The position numbers and the translations under genes were made by a program. 64,000 nt of DNA, taken from the NCBI GenBank assembly GCA_025594325.1, contig JANHCV010000002.1, forward strand, positions 744,001-808,000, read 5' to 3'. Under the pieces are notes generated by a model that made no database searches, was not told where the DNA came from, and saw nothing but the letters and a program-made list of their open reading frames with translations. The DNA comes from Blastocladiella emersonii ATCC 22665 (lineage: Eukaryota; Blastocladiomycota; Blastocladiomycetes; Blastocladiales; Blastocladiaceae). Below, piece by piece: positions 1 through 12,090 of the stretch. Within the stretch, counting starts at the first letter, position 1, and every line of letters starts with the position of its first letter.

Positions 1-2288
1 CGCGTGGGCGACCTTGCCGGACGTGGACCGGGTGCACGCGGTGCACAGGATGGCTGCGGCGGCGGGGGACTCGCGGACGCGGGTGGCGAGGACGGCGAGC
101 GGGCGGTCGTCGGGCTCGAGGCACAGGGCGTCGACGTCGCGCGTGTTGGCGACGAGGTTGGCCCACGCGCGGTCGACGCCGTTGCGCGTCTGCGGGTCGT
201 GGATGTCGCCGAGAAGACGGAGCAGCGTGGCGCGGAGGCTCGGGTCGGCGGCCACAGCGGCGGCACCGCGGGCGTGGCGGCAGCACTGGGCGGCAGTGGC
301 GACAGCGAGGCGCTGAGTCGGGAGCGGGTAAAAGTCGAGGAACTCGAGAAGCGCCGGGATGGCGCCGGCGTCGACGAGCGGGCCGGCGTCGGTGCCCTCA
401 ATGGCGTGGTGCGAGTCGCGGCCTGCGCCCGACGACGAGGGCTGATTGCCGGCGCCGGCACCCGCCGCGGACGGGTTGGGCGCGCCCGAGAGCTTGTGCA
501 AGACAAGGACGACGGCCTCGGCGACGTCAATGTACTCGATGTTGCGCAGGGTGGCGACGAGGGCAGGTGCGGCACGGGCGCGAGCGAGGAGCGGGACGGC
601 GCCCGAGGGAAAGGCGTCGAGGAGGGCGACGCACGAGCGTACGGCCATGAGGCTGACCTCGGTGCCGAGCAAGGCGTGGGCGAGCTGGGCGACCGTGTCC
701 TCGGGGTCGGTGCACTGGATGAGGGCGACGAGGCGGCGCGTGATGTGGTCGAGGACGTGGCGCGGCGGGGGTGGTGGTGCGTCGGCGCCACCGGTGGTGG
801 CGGAGGTGGGCGGCGACGAGGCCGAGGTCGGCGAGGTGCGGTAGTCGGCCGAGGTGGACATGCACACGGCGGCGAGCACCTCCTCGTGGTTGAGCAGGAG
901 CAGGTCGCCGAGCTGCTGCAGGGCCATGAACAGGTCGCTCGGGTCGTCGCACTGCGAGAGGTGGCGGGCGATGCCGCGCATCTCGTCGGCGAGACGGCGC
1001 GTCGCGGACATGGCGCCGTTGCCCGAGCCCGATCCCGCGCCGGCCAGGGCGGCCGCGTTCTGGAGCATGGCCGAGAGCATGCTCTGCATGTTGCCCTGGG
1101 ACTGGGGCTGGCTCGCCTGCGACGATGACGAGGCGGGCTGGGCGGCCGCGGGGGCATCTAGGAATTATTCGACGTGGTCAGTCCTGGTTTCCGAGAAGTG
1201 AGTCGGAGCCACGCACCACTCGAGGGAGCAGCCGACTCGGCCGGCGCAGCAGCCGGGGCCGGTGCCGGTGGCTCGGGCGCAGCCGCCGCCGCTGCCGAAG
1301 ACGGCGAGGAAGACGCCTCGGCCATGTTGGTGTTGCTGCTGTTGCGCTTGTTGGCGGTACGAGAAGTGCGCGGTCGCGCCGCGGTGGGTGCGGGCGGAGC
1401 CGAGGTCGGGGGTGGCGCCGTGGTGCCGGTCGCGTTGCGGGGAGTGTTGATGCGCGCACTGCGTCGGGCTCCCGTCGGCGCGGGCGGGGCGGGAGCGGGG
1501 GCGCCACGGGAAGCGGAGCGCGTTCCGCCGGCGGCCGCAGCGGCGGTGGTGACGCGACTCGGCGCGGCGGTCACGTCAGGTGACGCCACGCGCGCGCGCC
1601 GCGCTGAGCCGCTCGCCGTGGTCGCCGCCGAGGCAGCCGCGGCCGCGGCCGTGGACGAGCGCGTCGTGCGTGAGGTAGGCTTGGGCGGCGGGGTCGGGGG
1701 CGGGGGTGGTGACTGAATGGGGTGGGGACGTGTCAGTGCGTGTGGCGGCGCGGCGGTCTCTGGCGCGTCAGACAGGCGTACCGGGGCGGCGGCCCCGCGG
1801 CGGCGCGGGCGCTTGGTGGACGGCTCGACGGCGGCGGGCGACGCGGCGCGCTTGGTCGCGGAGCGGGTCTGGCGCTTGGACTCGCCGGGCCCGTCGTCGC
1901 CGGTCAGGGGCGTCGTGGTCCACTGCAGCGACGCGGCGATGGAGGTGCGGGCGCTGCGGCGGACGGGCGGGACGGGCGGTGCGGGTGTAGCGGAGGAGGA
2001 TGGCGCAGCTGCAGCGGCCGCCCGAGACGACAGCGAGCGGGTCGTGACTGACGGGGTGATGGGCGGCGAGGGCACGGCGGGCGCGGTGGCCCGAGCGGAG
2101 CGCGACGACGACGCCGAAGATGACGAGGACGACGCGACGGGCGTCGGGTCCTCGTGCTGCGCCTTCTGGCTGCTCAGGCGCGACGAGCGGCGCGGACCCG
2201 ACGACGCCGGGACCGGTGTGGGGGTGGCGGTGGGCAGGTTGGTGGTGGCGGCCGCGGCGGCACGGGCCGCAGGGCGTTTACGCGGCAT
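1..2288 (-). CDS. TRIP12/UFD4-like HECT E3 ubiquitin ligase, N-terminal part (runs off the left edge)
   Basis: Two exons are visible, 2288-1217 and 1157-1, joined across a 59-nt intron (1216-1158, donor GTGCGT, acceptor TAG) that keeps the frame. Exon 1 encodes about 357 residues of Ser/Ala/Pro/Arg-rich, basic, disordered sequence, like the disordered N-terminus of TRIP12. Exon 2 reads into armadillo-type repeats: a segment SQCDDPSDLFMALQQLGDLL, and the motif LRNIEYIDVAEAV, which closely matches the NxEYIDxAEQ motif shared by TRIP12, yeast UFD4 and plant UPL3. In that family this region recognises substrates (N-degron and ubiquitin-fusion degradation) and the catalytic HECT domain is C-terminal; here it lies outside the window. 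The start is the first ATG of the long frame, and the region to the next gene (2682, +) is a shared divergent promoter. Family assignment is firm; exact orthology is inferred. Confidence 0.85.
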
Positions 2289-2681
2289 GGCGGGCGGGTA
2301 GGAGATCTCGGTGCGGGGAGATGGAGGTGCTGATGTGGTGAAGAGCGGATGCTGAGTGCGTCACTGTCCAGGAAGCGGCTCGCGGTCGCAGCGGCAGTCG
2401 TCGCGGAGTCGCTGGCGGTCAGGGGAACGGTGCTTGGGCGCGGGGGACTCGCGCGCTACGTGGGCCGGTCGGTCGAGTGATTCATCAGCACGTTGAGCAC
2501 GCCCACTGACGCCACGGCGAAAGGGAGAGAGAGAGAGCGCGGGCCGCGGACCGGCCGCGGCCGAGGCGGAGGCAGAGCGGGCGGAGCGAGGAGAACGCGG
2601 CGCGGTCGCGTGACCGCTCTCCACCTCTTTCTCTTCGCGCGCCCTTCGCCTCTCGCGCGATCCCTCGACCAAGCGGCCGCC
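2289..2681. promoter_or_regulatory. divergent intergenic region between the TRIP12-like and VRG4 genes
   Basis: A 393-bp stretch between two divergently transcribed start codons. It holds a purine-rich run (a GAGAGAGAGAG tract at about 2525-2540). I see no TATA box and no ACGCGT element. Upstream in-frame ATGs at 2493 and elsewhere precede only low-complexity Arg/Gly-rich reading frame, so I treat them as leader. Confidence 0.4.
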
Positions 2682-4012
2682 ATGTCGTCGTCGCCGCTCG
2701 CCACCATGTATCACCGCCCGCACTCGCCGCTGCTGAGCGGGAGCGGGAACGCGCCGGGCCCCGCGCGCTCGGCGTCGCCGCCCCCACCCGCCCCGGCCAG
2801 CGACCTGTTCTCGCCCGCGTGGATCCCGCCGATCATCGCGTACTGCGCGTCCTCGATCCTCATGACGCTGACCAACAAGCTGGTGCTGTCGGGCTTCCCG
2901 TACCGCATGGTGTTCCTGATCCTGGCGGTCCAGTGCATCGCGTCGGCGGTGCTGCTCGAGCTGGCGCGCGCGTTCGGCCCGCGCCGCTTCTTCAGCTTCA
3001 CGCGGCCCGTCTCCGCCGCGACCCTGCGCGCGTGGCTGCCCGTCGCGTGCTCCATGGCGGCGATGCTGTACACGGGCGGCATGGCGCTCGCGCACCTGCC
3101 CGTCGGCGTCTTCACCATCTTCAAGAACCTGACCATCATCGTGATCGCGCTCGCCGAGCGCGCCACCGTCGGCACGCCCATCACGCTCGCCATGGCCGTG
3201 TCGTTCGCCCTCATGGTGCTGTCGTCGGGGATCACAGCGCACGCCGACCTGGGCGCCGCCGACGAGGTGACGGCCGCGAGCGCCGCGGGGTACGCGTGGG
3301 TGCTGGCCAACTGCGCGACCTCCGCCTTCTTTGTCCTGCACATGCGCCGCACCATCAAGGCGCTGCGCTTGCGCGACCTCGAGACCGTGTACCTCAACAA
3401 CATGCTGGCCGCGCCGCTGTTCCTGGTGCTTTCCGCGCTCGTCGACCCGTGGGCCGAGCTGCAGGACCCCGACCACATTGACGCCGCTGCGCCGTTCCTG
3501 ACCGCCGCCGTCATGTCGGGCCTGACCGCGTTCGCCATCAGCTTCGCGTCCGCGTGGTGCGTGCGCGTCGTCAACACCACCACCTACTCGGTCGTCGGCG
3601 CCCTCAACAAGCTGCCCGTGTCGCTCGCCGGCCTCTTGTTCCTCGAGGAACCCGCGACGCCCGGATTGCTCGTCGGGATCGGTCTCGGTGCGTATTGGCT
3701 CTTGTCTCACCCTCACACTGCGTGCTCACCACTGTCACCGGGATAGGTTTCTCGGCCGGCCTGCTGTACAGCAAAGCCAAGCGCGCGAGCGACAAGGCGC
3801 GGTCGCGTACGGCCGCCGTCGCGCCGGCGGCCGGCCCGCCGGTCGAGCTCAGCTCGGTGCACTCGCCGCGGCCCGACGGCGCCGCTGACCACGACGACGA
3901 GGACGCAGGGGACGGCGCGACCACGCGCCACCCACTGCTCAAGTCGCCCGTCGCACAATCCAAGGACGTGTCGCCGCACCTGGACGGCGCGAGCACGGTG
4001 CGGCGGATCTAA
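2682..4012 (+). CDS. VRG4: GDP-mannose transporter of the Golgi (VRG4 type)
   Basis: Exons 2682-3687 and 3747-4012 flank a 59-nt intron (GTGCGT...ATAG) and give 423 residues. The protein is a multi-pass nucleotide-sugar transporter of the drug/metabolite superfamily. Two VRG4 signatures are present: FKNLT at residues 147-151 and GALNK at 306-310, the latter needed for GDP-mannose binding in yeast Vrg4. The role is to bring GDP-mannose into the Golgi lumen for glycan and mannan elongation in exchange for GMP. The N-terminal ~50 residues are Ser/Pro-rich and cytosolic; the C-terminal exon is a hydrophilic tail. I chose ATG 2682 because the longer upstream frame (from 2493) is Arg/Gly-rich leader. 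The stop lies 27 bp from the stop of the convergent GPI8 gene. Confidence 0.93.
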
Positions 4013-4039
4013 AATGAGGGGGGATAAACATTTTGTAGG

Positions 4040-5140
4040 CTATGCGTAGGTGATGAGAGCCATGAAGCCCAGGAACCCGACGAGGCCGAGCGCGTGCCAC
4101 TTGGGCGTCTCGAGGTCGGGCTTGGGCACGGCGAGCATGCGGCGCGCCGGCTTGGGCGCGGACGGGGAGGGTTCTGCAGCAGGGGTCACCTCCGACCCGG
4201 CGGCAGGAGCGGTCACGTCGATTTCGTCGAGCGAGCACACGGGCTCCGAGGGCACGCGGACGGGCCGCACGCCGCCGAAAAAGTCGGTGACCTTGGCCTG
4301 GTCGAGCGAGCGGGCGAAGAGGTCGGTGCGGAGGCCGGGGGTCGAGTGCATCTTGACGGGGTCGAGGGCGGCGAACAGCTCGGCGAGCGAGGTGTTGGCG
4401 GTGCGGTCGATGCCCTCGAGCAGGTCGAGCGTGTAGTAGGTGAAACGGTCGATGACGGCGACGCCGAGGTCCGTGTCCATGTGGTGCGAGTACGAGTTCT
4501 CGCCCTTGGCCGAGGAGCCCGCGGCGAGCACGTTGGGCGACTTGATCTGCGAGTAGAGGGTGTTGGCCTGGCACGTGTCGACCATGAACAGGATCTCCTT
4601 GTACCGGCGCGCCTCGTACATTTGCGCGAACGCGTCGGCCAGGTCGTGGGCGCCGAGCTCCTCGCTGTCCTGGAACTTGAGGAACTCGTCGCCGCCGTGG
4701 CCCGTCATGAAGACGAGGATGCGCGAGGCGTGGTCCGACAGCAGGCGCTTGGACCGCGGGACGTGGGCGGGCAGGCGGTCGGTGAGCAGGCGGATCAGGG
4801 TCTCGGCGGTGACCTCGTAGCCGCGGTAGTCGACCTCGACGGCGTCGCCGTACAGGTCGAGGCGCGCGTCGGCGTTGTTGATGACGCGCGCGGGCTGCGC
4901 GTTGCGCGGGTTGCACGGCATGTCGTCGGCGAGCAGCAGCAGGATGTTCTCGTCCGGGATGCCCAGCCGCTTCACGGTGCGGTACATGGACAGCGTGTTG
5001 GCGACGTGCCGGTAGTTGAACCAGAACCGCGACGTGCACACGAGCACCGCCCAGTTGTTGTGCGCGTCGTCGGTCGTCGCCGTGGCGAGCGCGAGGGCGG
5101 TGAGAGCCAACCAGGCCAGAATATAGAACAAGAGCTTCAT
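4040..5140 (-). CDS. GPI8: GPI-anchor transamidase catalytic subunit GPI8/PIG-K
   Basis: A single exon of 366 codons. A hydrophobic signal peptide occupies residues 1-21, followed by a caspase-like C13 peptidase domain. The catalytic dyad is visible: His148 in TGHGGDEF and Cys190 in MVDTCQA. A C-terminal hydrophobic segment (about 347-365) would anchor the protein in the ER membrane, as in yeast Gpi8. The enzyme cleaves the C-terminal GPI signal of precursor proteins and transfers them to the GPI lipid. The region after residue 300 is an Ala/Pro/Ser-rich linker. Length and motif order match the family, and the assignment is firm. Confidence 0.96.
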   Translation of the reverse strand: MKLLFYILAWLALTALALATATTDDAHNNWAVLVCTSRFWFNYRHVANTLSMYRTVKRLGIPDENILLLLADDMPCNPRNAQPARVINNADARLDLYGDAVEVDYRGYEVTAETLIRLLTDRLPAHVPRSKRLLSDHASRILVFMTGHGGDEFLKFQDSEELGAHDLADAFAQMYEARRYKEILFMVDTCQANTLYSQIKSPNVLAAGSSAKGENSYSHHMDTDLGVAVIDRFTYYTLDLLEGIDRTANTSLAELFAALDPVKMHSTPGLRTDLFARSLDQAKVTDFFGGVRPVRVPSEPVCSLDEIDVTAPAAGSEVTPAAEPSPSAPKPARRMLAVPKPDLETPKWHALGLVGFLGFMALITYA

Positions 5141-5771
5141 GTTGCGCCAAGTTGCGTGTCCAGCTGCATTCGTTTCGCGGGGTGGTCGGGACCGAGAGGG
5201 AGAGGCGAAGCGAAGTCGCCAACGAACGAGCGAGTGGCGCTCAGCTCACACCGGCGTGACCGACGCGAGACGCGTTCCCTCCCGGCCGCGCCCGCATTTT
5301 CACGCTCCGCTGAGCCGCCCCCCCGTGACGGCGCGATAGGCGCAACACGGAGGCGTGATCGTGGCGCAGCGCGTCGCCGGCGAGGGCACCGTCCGCATCC
5401 GGCAGGCGCGAACGGCGAACGGCGACCACACGCGTTATCAGCGCAGCAGCGTGGGCCCGCCCCCGATTCCATTTCCCATGACGTCGCCGTATTTACGCTC
5501 GCAACCCGTGAACAAGCTGAATTGCTCGGTGCAGCCGCCGGGCTCGGTGCAGCCGCAGTGCAGCCGCGCCCGGCCAGCGCGGATCGGGTCGGCCCGGCCT
5601 TGGCGGCGCGGAAGAGCGAGCGCGAGCTGGCCAGGCCAGTGGCCAGGCCAGTGGCCAGGCCAACATGGAGCTGGCCGACGTGGGGTCGCCGTTCGTGTGA
5701 GGCGAGCTGCCACCGTATAAGAAGCCCGTCGGCCTCGCCCCTCCGGCGCCATCCTCAAGGACACTATCGCC
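5141..5771. promoter_or_regulatory. divergent promoter region, GPI8 / urea amidolyase, with TATA box
   Basis: The 631-bp region lies between divergent starts. A TATA-like box TATAAG at 5716-5721 sits 51 bp upstream of the urea amidolyase ATG. A 12-bp unit GGCCAGGCCAGT is repeated almost three times at 5629-5662. One ACGCGT occurs at 5270-5275 without the GTGR partner described elsewhere. I see no gene here. Confidence 0.5.
5629..5662. repeat. 12-bp tandem repeat, about 2.8 copies
   Basis: The unit GGCCAGGCCAGT starts at 5629, 5641 and 5653; the last copy stops after 10 bases. The array lies 110-140 bp upstream of the urea amidolyase start codon. Whether it acts as a regulatory site is unknown. 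Confidence 0.8.
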
Positions 5772-8700
5772 ATGTCACCGCCGCCTGAGCCCGTTGGACC
5801 GTCCGTCACTGCACCGGTGAAGCCCGCCGTGGCGCCCGCGGCCGCTGCTGTCACCGCCGCCAAGTCCGTTTCCGCACCTCCAACCACCGCCGGCGAGCCC
5901 CTCGCCACGCTCGGCTGGACCGCCGCCGACTGGCGCGCCGCGGCCATCGCCGTGACCGAGGACGGCCGCAAGGCGTGGAACCCGTCGCACCTCGCGCGTC
6001 TGCAGTCGCTCGCCGTCCACATTGCGCGCGAGGCCGCCGACGCCAGCAGCTCGGACCGCGCATGGATCGCCGTCGCGACGCCCGCCCAGATCGAGATCCA
6101 GTGGACCTCGCTCGTCCTGCGCTACGCCGAGTCAACCGATTACACGCTCCCGCCGCTGTTCGGCGTTCCCGTCGCCATCAAGGACAACATCGACGTCGTC
6201 GGGTTTCCGACCACGGCTGCGTGCCCCGGCTTTGCCTACTCGCCGACCGAGCACGCGACCGTTGTGCAGCGACTCGTCGACGCGGGCGCGATCGTCGTCG
6301 GCAAGACCAACCTCGACCAGTTCGCCACGGGCCTCGTCGGTACCCGCTCGCCCGTCTACGGCGCCGTCGCCAACGCGCTCGGCCGCGAGAAGAAGCTCGC
6401 CGTCACCGACACGCGCATCTCGGGCGGGTCGTCGTCGGGTTCCGCCGTCGCCGTCGCGCGCGGCCTCGTCCCGCTCGCCCTCGGCACCGACACGGCCGGC
6501 AGCGGCCGCGTGCCTGCAGGGTTCAACAACATCATCGGCGTCAAGCCGACGCGCGGCCGCCTCAGCGCGCGCGGCGTGGTCCCCGCGTGCAAGTCGCTCG
6601 ACACGGCGTCCATCTTCGCCGCCACGCTGGCCGACGCGCACCTCGCACTCGCCGTGACCACGGGCTTCGACTACGACGACGCCTACTCGCGCCACTCGGT
6701 CCCCGTCCCGCCGCCGCGCCCGTGGACCGGCCGCCGCAAGGTCGCGGTCCCGCGCGACCCCGTGTTCGCCGCGCTGCCCTCGACGCCTGACGCTGACGTG
6801 CTCGCGCGCGGCGCGTTTGAGCGCACGTGTCGCCAGTTTGCCGAGGTGCTCGACGTCGAGCTGGTGCCCGTCGACTTTGCGCCCTTGCACCAGCTCGCCG
6901 CGCTGCTGTATGAGGGGCCGTGGGTCGCCGAGCGGTGGGCCGCGATTGGCGAGTACGTCCGCACCGTCGGCAAGGAAATGGACCCGACCGTGCTCAAGGT
7001 ACGCCTTACCGCTCGCTCGTCGCAACACCAAACCTAACTGCAAATCTTAGATCGTCCGCGGCGCCGAGCGCTTCTCCGCGACCGACTGCTTCGCCGCCGA
7101 GTACAAGGCCCAGTCGCTGCGCCGCGCCATCGCCACGCTGCTCGCGCCCTTTGACGCCGTCCTCGTCCCGACCACCCCGTGCCCAGCACCCACCTTCTCC
7201 GACATTGCCGCCGAGCCCGTCTCCGTCAACGCAACGCTCGGCACCTACACCAACTTTGTCAACCTCGCCGACCTGTGCGGCCTCGCGCTCCCCGCTGGCT
7301 ACCTGCACGGCCACGCGCCCGCTGACGCTGACCGCGAGACGCTCGCGTTCGGGATCACCCTGCTCGCGCCCGCGTGGCACGAAGAGCGGCTGCTCGAGCT
7401 CGGCGCCGACTGGCTCGCCGTGTGCGAGAACGGGACGCGCCGGCTCGGCGCCACGGACCGCCGCGCAAACGCCGCCGACCACGACGCCGTGGCGATCGTC
7501 CCGACGGTGCCTACCGTCAAGCTCGCTGTCGTCGGCGCGCACCTCCGCGGCATGCCGCTGCACCGCGAGCTCACGGTCATCGATGCGCGGCTCGTCGCCG
7601 CGACGGCTACGGCGCCCAAGTACCGCCTGTACGCCCTGCCGGGCACCACGCCGCCGAAGCCTGGCCTCGTGCGTGTCGCTGACGACGACGAGACCGGCGT
7701 GTCGATCGCCATCGAGGTGTACGAGGTGACGCACGCCGCGCTCGGCACTTTCACCGCGGGCGTCCCCGCGCCGCTCGCCATCGGCAACGTCGAGACGGCC
7801 GCCGGCGAGTGGGTCAAGGGGTTCGTGTGCGAGCCCGCGGCCGTGCGCGGCGCGACGGACGTGTCGCCGCTCGGCGGCTGGCGCACGTACATGTCGTCGC
7901 TCGGCAAGCCCGTCCCGCTGTTCACGCGCGTGCTCGTCGCGAACCGCGGCGAGATCGCGGTCCGCGCGACCCGCACGCTGCAGCGGCTCGGCGTCCGCGC
8001 GATCGCCGTGTTTGCCGAGTCGGACCGGTACTCGGCGCACGTCGCGGCCGCGGATACGGCAATTCTGCTGCCCGCCGATGTTGCGGATGCAGCGTCGACG
8101 TACCTCGACGTGGGCAAGATCCTGCGCGCGGCCGCGCGCACCGGCGCCCAGGCCGTGTGGCCCGGGTACGGCTTCCTGTCCGAGAACCCCGAGTTTGCCG
8201 CGCAGTGCGAGGCCGCGGGGCTCGTGTTCATCGGCCCGACGCCCGACCAGATGCGCATCTTCGCGCACAAGCACACGGCCAAGTCTGCGGCCGCCGCAGT
8301 CGGCGTCCCGCAGGTCCCCGCGTCGCCGCTCCTGCGCGACGTCGCGCACGCGCAGGCCGAGGCGATCCGCATCGGGTACCCGGTCATGCTCAAGTGCACG
8401 GCGGGCGGCGGCGGGATCGGCCTCGTGCGCGTCGACCGCGCCGAGGACATGCCCGACGCGATGCGCACGGTGCAGCGTATGGGGATGAGCTACTTTGGCG
8501 ACGGCGCCGTGTTCGTCGAGAAGTGCGTGCTCAACGCGCGCCACTTCGAGGTCCAGGTCATGGGCGACGGCAAGGGGAACGTCGTCGCCCTCGGCGAGCG
8601 CGACTGCACCCTGCAGCGCCGCCACCAGAAGGTCATTGAGGAGGCGCCCGCCCCCGAGCTGCCCAACTCAGTCCGTGCTGACCTGATTGCGCACTCGATC

Positions 8701-11691
8701 CGGCTCATGCGCAGCGTCAAATACCGCGGCGCGGGGACAGTCGAGTTCATCTACGACGTCCAGGCGCGCGAGGTGTACTTTCTCGAGGTCAACGCACGGC
8801 TCCAGGTACGGTTTCTCGGCTCGCTAAACACGATTTCGTTTGACTGACACATCTCACTTGTTGTACAGGTCGAGCACCCCGTCACCGAGGCCATCATGGG
8901 AATCGACCTCGTCGAGTGGATGGTCCAGATCGCCGCCGACCACGACATGCGGCCGGCGTTCCGCGCCGCCGACCACGACATGCGGCCGGCGTTCCGCGCC
9001 GCCGAGTCCGCTGCCGCCTCCCGCGGCGACTCGTCGTCGGGCACCGCCATCGAGGTGCGCGTCTACGCCGAGGACCCGGCGCACGGTTTCCGCCCGTCGC
9101 CAGGCAAGCTCGGCGCCGTCGACCTGCCCGCGTCGCTGCCCGGCGTCCGCGTCGACACCTGGATCAGCAGCGGCATCACGGTGCCCGCCGCGTACGACCC
9201 GCTGCTCGCCAAGCTGATCGTCCACGGCGCAACGCGCGCCGACGCGATTGCCCGCATGCAGGCCGCGCTCGCCGCGACGCGCATTGACGGGATCGTGACC
9301 AACCTCGAGTACCTCCGCGCCGTCGTCGCGTCGTCCATGTTCACGGGTGCCACGTTCACGACCAAGTCGCTCGACACGTTCTCGTTCGCGCCTGCGGCCG
9401 CCATCTCGGTCATCGCGCCCGGTACCGCCACGTCCGTCCAGGATTTCCCCGGCCGCGTCGGCCGCTGGGACGTCGGCGTGCCGCCGTCGGGCCCCATGGA
9501 CGCGCTCGCGTTCCGCGTCGCCAACCGCATCGTCGCCAACGCCGAGTCGGCCGCCGCGCTCGAGTGCACCCTCGCGGGACCCGTGCTCGAGTTTGCCGCG
9601 CCGGCGGTCGTCGCCATGACGGGTGCCGCGGCGCCCGTGACGCTCGACGGTAAGCCCGCCGACATGTGGACCCCGATCTCGGTCGCCCCGGGCCAGCGGC
9701 TCGCTGTCGGCACGCCGTCTGCGGCCGGGTGCCGCACGTACGTCGCGGTGCGCGGCGGGATCGACGTGCCCAAGGTCCTCGGCAGCCGCGCGACGTTTGC
9801 GCTCGGCGAGACGGGCGGCGTCGCGGGCCGCGTTTTGCGCGCGGGCGACCGGCTCGCGGTCGGCGACGAGGTGATCCCGCCGCCGGCAGTACCTGCGCCC
9901 GCGCCCGCCGCGCTGATCCCGGCGTATCCCGCGTCCGGCGAGCCGTGGACGCTCGCGGCGCTCGTCGGCCCGCACGCCGCGCCCGACTACCTGACGCCGC
10001 GCGGGCTCGCGGCTTTCCTCGCGGCCGAGTGGCGCGTCGGGCACAACGCGAACCGGCTCGGCGTGCGGCTCACGGGCGGGCCGAAACCCGAGTTTGCGCG
10101 GGCCACGGGCGGCGAGGCCGGGCTGCACCCGTCCAACGTTCATGACTGCCCGTACGCGATCGGCAGCGTCAACCTCACGGGCGACCACCCAACGATCCTC
10201 ACGCAGGACGGGCCGTCGCTCGGCGGGTTCGTGTGCCCGATCACCATCGCCGAGGTTGAGATGTGGAAGGTCGGGCAGCTGCGGCCTGGCGACCGCGTCC
10301 GCTTCGAGCTCGTGGCGTGGGACGCGGCGCGCGACGCGCAGCGCCTGATCGACGAGGGCGTGCGTGACCTCAAGGCCGATGCGACGCTCGGTGCCATCGC
10401 GGGCTCGGGCGAGTCCAAGGCTGTCCTCGTCGATATGCCGCCCGCCGGCGACCGCCCGCGCACCGTGTACCGCCAGGCCGGCGACCGCGCGCTGCTCATC
10501 GAGTACGGCGACGACACGCTCGACTTGCGTCTCCGGTTCCGCGTGCACGCGCTGATGCAGGCCGTGAGCGCGACGGCAGACCTGTTCGTCCGCGAGCTCG
10601 TGCCGGGCGTCCGCTCGCTGCAGATCCAGTACGACGCGTCGCGCACCACGCAGTCGGCCCTCGTCTCGCGCGTTCTCGAGCTTGATGCCGCACTCCCGCC
10701 CGTCGCCACCATGCGCGTCCCGTCGCGCGTCGTGCGCCTGCCCATTGCGTTCGACGACGCGGCGACCCGCGACACGGTGACGCGGTACGTGGCGACGGTC
10801 CGCGGCGACGCGCCGTACCTACCGTCCAACACCGAGTTCCTGCGCCGCGCCAACGGGTTGGACTCGACGCGTGCGGTGCAGGACGCCATCACCGCGTCGA
10901 CGTACCTGGTCCTTGGTCTCGGCGACGTGTACTACGGCGCGCCGTGCGCGGTCCCGCTCGACGTGCGGCACCGGCTTAAGGGCGCCAAGTACAACCCGGC
11001 GCGCACGTACACGGCCGAGGGCGTGGTCGGGATCGGCGGCATGTATATGTGCATCTACGGCGTCGCGTCGCCCGGCGGGTACCAGCTCGTCGGCCGCACG
11101 CTGCCCGTGTGGGACGACGTGCAGGCCGCGCGGCCTGTCGGCGACCGCGAGCCGTGGATGCTTCGGTTCTTTGACCAGGTCAAGTACTACCGCGTTGCGC
11201 CCGACGAGATCGAGCGACTGCGCGCCGGCTTCCGCCACGCGCGCGCCAACGGGCGCGACGTTGCCGACCTCGTCAAGATCGAGGAGACCGAGTTCCACCT
11301 CGGCGAGTACCTCGGGTGGCTCGACGCGCACCGCGACGAGATCGAAGCGGCCGAGGCCAAGCGCAACGCGGCGTTCGACCGCGAGCTCGCGCGGTGGGGC
11401 GAGTACGAGTCGCGGCTCGCCGCCGCCGACCCCGCGGTTTCGCGCAAGTCGGCTGCGAACGACGTGTTCCCCGAGTCGTGGGCGCGCGTCACGGCCGGAC
11501 TCGCGAGCCGCACGTGGAAGGTGCTCGTGGCCGAAGGCGACGCGGTCGAGGCGGGCCAGACGCTTATCCTCGTCGAGGCCATGAAGGCCGAGGTGCCCGT
11601 CGTTGCGCCGCGCGGCGGGACCGCGCGCGCGGTCCGGTGCCGTCCTGGCGACGATCTCGCGCCCGAGGATGTCGTGGTTGTGATTGAGTGA
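5772..11691 (+). CDS. DUR1,2: urea amidolyase (urea carboxylase + allophanate hydrolase), fungal DUR1,2 type
   Basis: Exons 5772-6998, 7051-8805 and 8869-11691 are joined across 52- and 63-nt introns (GTACGC...TTAG, GTACGG...ACAG) and give 1934 residues, the usual size for fungal Dur1,2. Domain order is fungal: an N-terminal amidase/allophanate hydrolase with the signature GGSSSGS (218-224) and the Lys motif VAIKDNID; a biotin carboxylase beginning near RVLVANRGEIAVRA; KipA- and KipI-like carboxyltransferase domains; and a C-terminal biotinyl domain with the biotinylation site EAMKAE (Lys about 1900). The enzyme carboxylates urea to allophanate using ATP and bicarbonate, then hydrolyses it to ammonia and CO2 in the cytosol, allowing urea to serve as a nitrogen source. 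Oddity: a perfect 33-bp tandem duplication at 8935-9000 inside the biotin carboxylase domain. A TATA-like box lies upstream. Assignment is firm. Confidence 0.97.
8935..9000 (+). repeat. perfect 33-bp in-frame tandem duplication within the urea amidolyase
   Basis: Two identical 33-bp units, 8935-8967 and 8968-9000, each encode the 11 residues ADHDMRPAFRA. They lie just after the third exon begins, in the biotin carboxylase domain shortly after the VEHPVTEAIMGIDLVEWMVQ segment, where family members normally have a single short loop. Complete identity at the DNA level points to a recent event. Confidence 0.95.
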
Positions 11692-12090
11692 TGTGCTCGG
11701 TTGATAGAAGAAGTGATATGCCATTTTGGAGCGAATCATTGAGCTGAGGTCCCTGGCGCGGCCATGTTGGTCGCTTACACCACTAATGGGAGCGCTGGTC
11801 AAGAACGCGAACCTTGTTGACTGTCTCGCACCGACCACACGGCCATTATTTTGCAAAGCAAACGCAACTGGATGGATGGGCTGCCATGCGCGTGCACATG
11901 CGGTCGTGGCTAGAGGGGTGGGACGCGTCGAGAAAACAGGTGACCTACGCGTGAGCGCGTGAGGCTGGGGTCGGCCGCGCTTGTTGGGCTACCCCTGGCG
12001 TGGGCCGACCCACCTTCGGCTGAGCGCCCCCTCTCCCTCTCCGCCCCGAGCTCTCCCTGTAACCCAACGCAACCAGTCCCAGCAAGGACC
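11692..12090. promoter_or_regulatory. intergenic region and promoter of the first tandem paralogue
   Basis: This 399-bp stretch is less GC-rich than the flanking urea amidolyase gene. It carries the 3' end of that gene's transcript and the bipartite element at 11922-11943, then a pyrimidine-rich stretch before ATG 12091. A second ACGCGT is at 11947-11952. I see no other gene. Confidence 0.45.
11922..11943 (+). promoter_or_regulatory. bipartite element GACGCGT-N11-GTGA (copy 1)
   Basis: GACGCGT at 11922-11928 and GTGA at 11940-11943, separated by 11 bases, ending 147 bp upstream of the first tandem paralogue's ATG. The core ACGCGT is the MluI cell-cycle box bound by MBF-type factors in yeasts; the second half resembles an E-box half site. 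The functional role is inferred from recurrence and position only. Confidence 0.55.
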
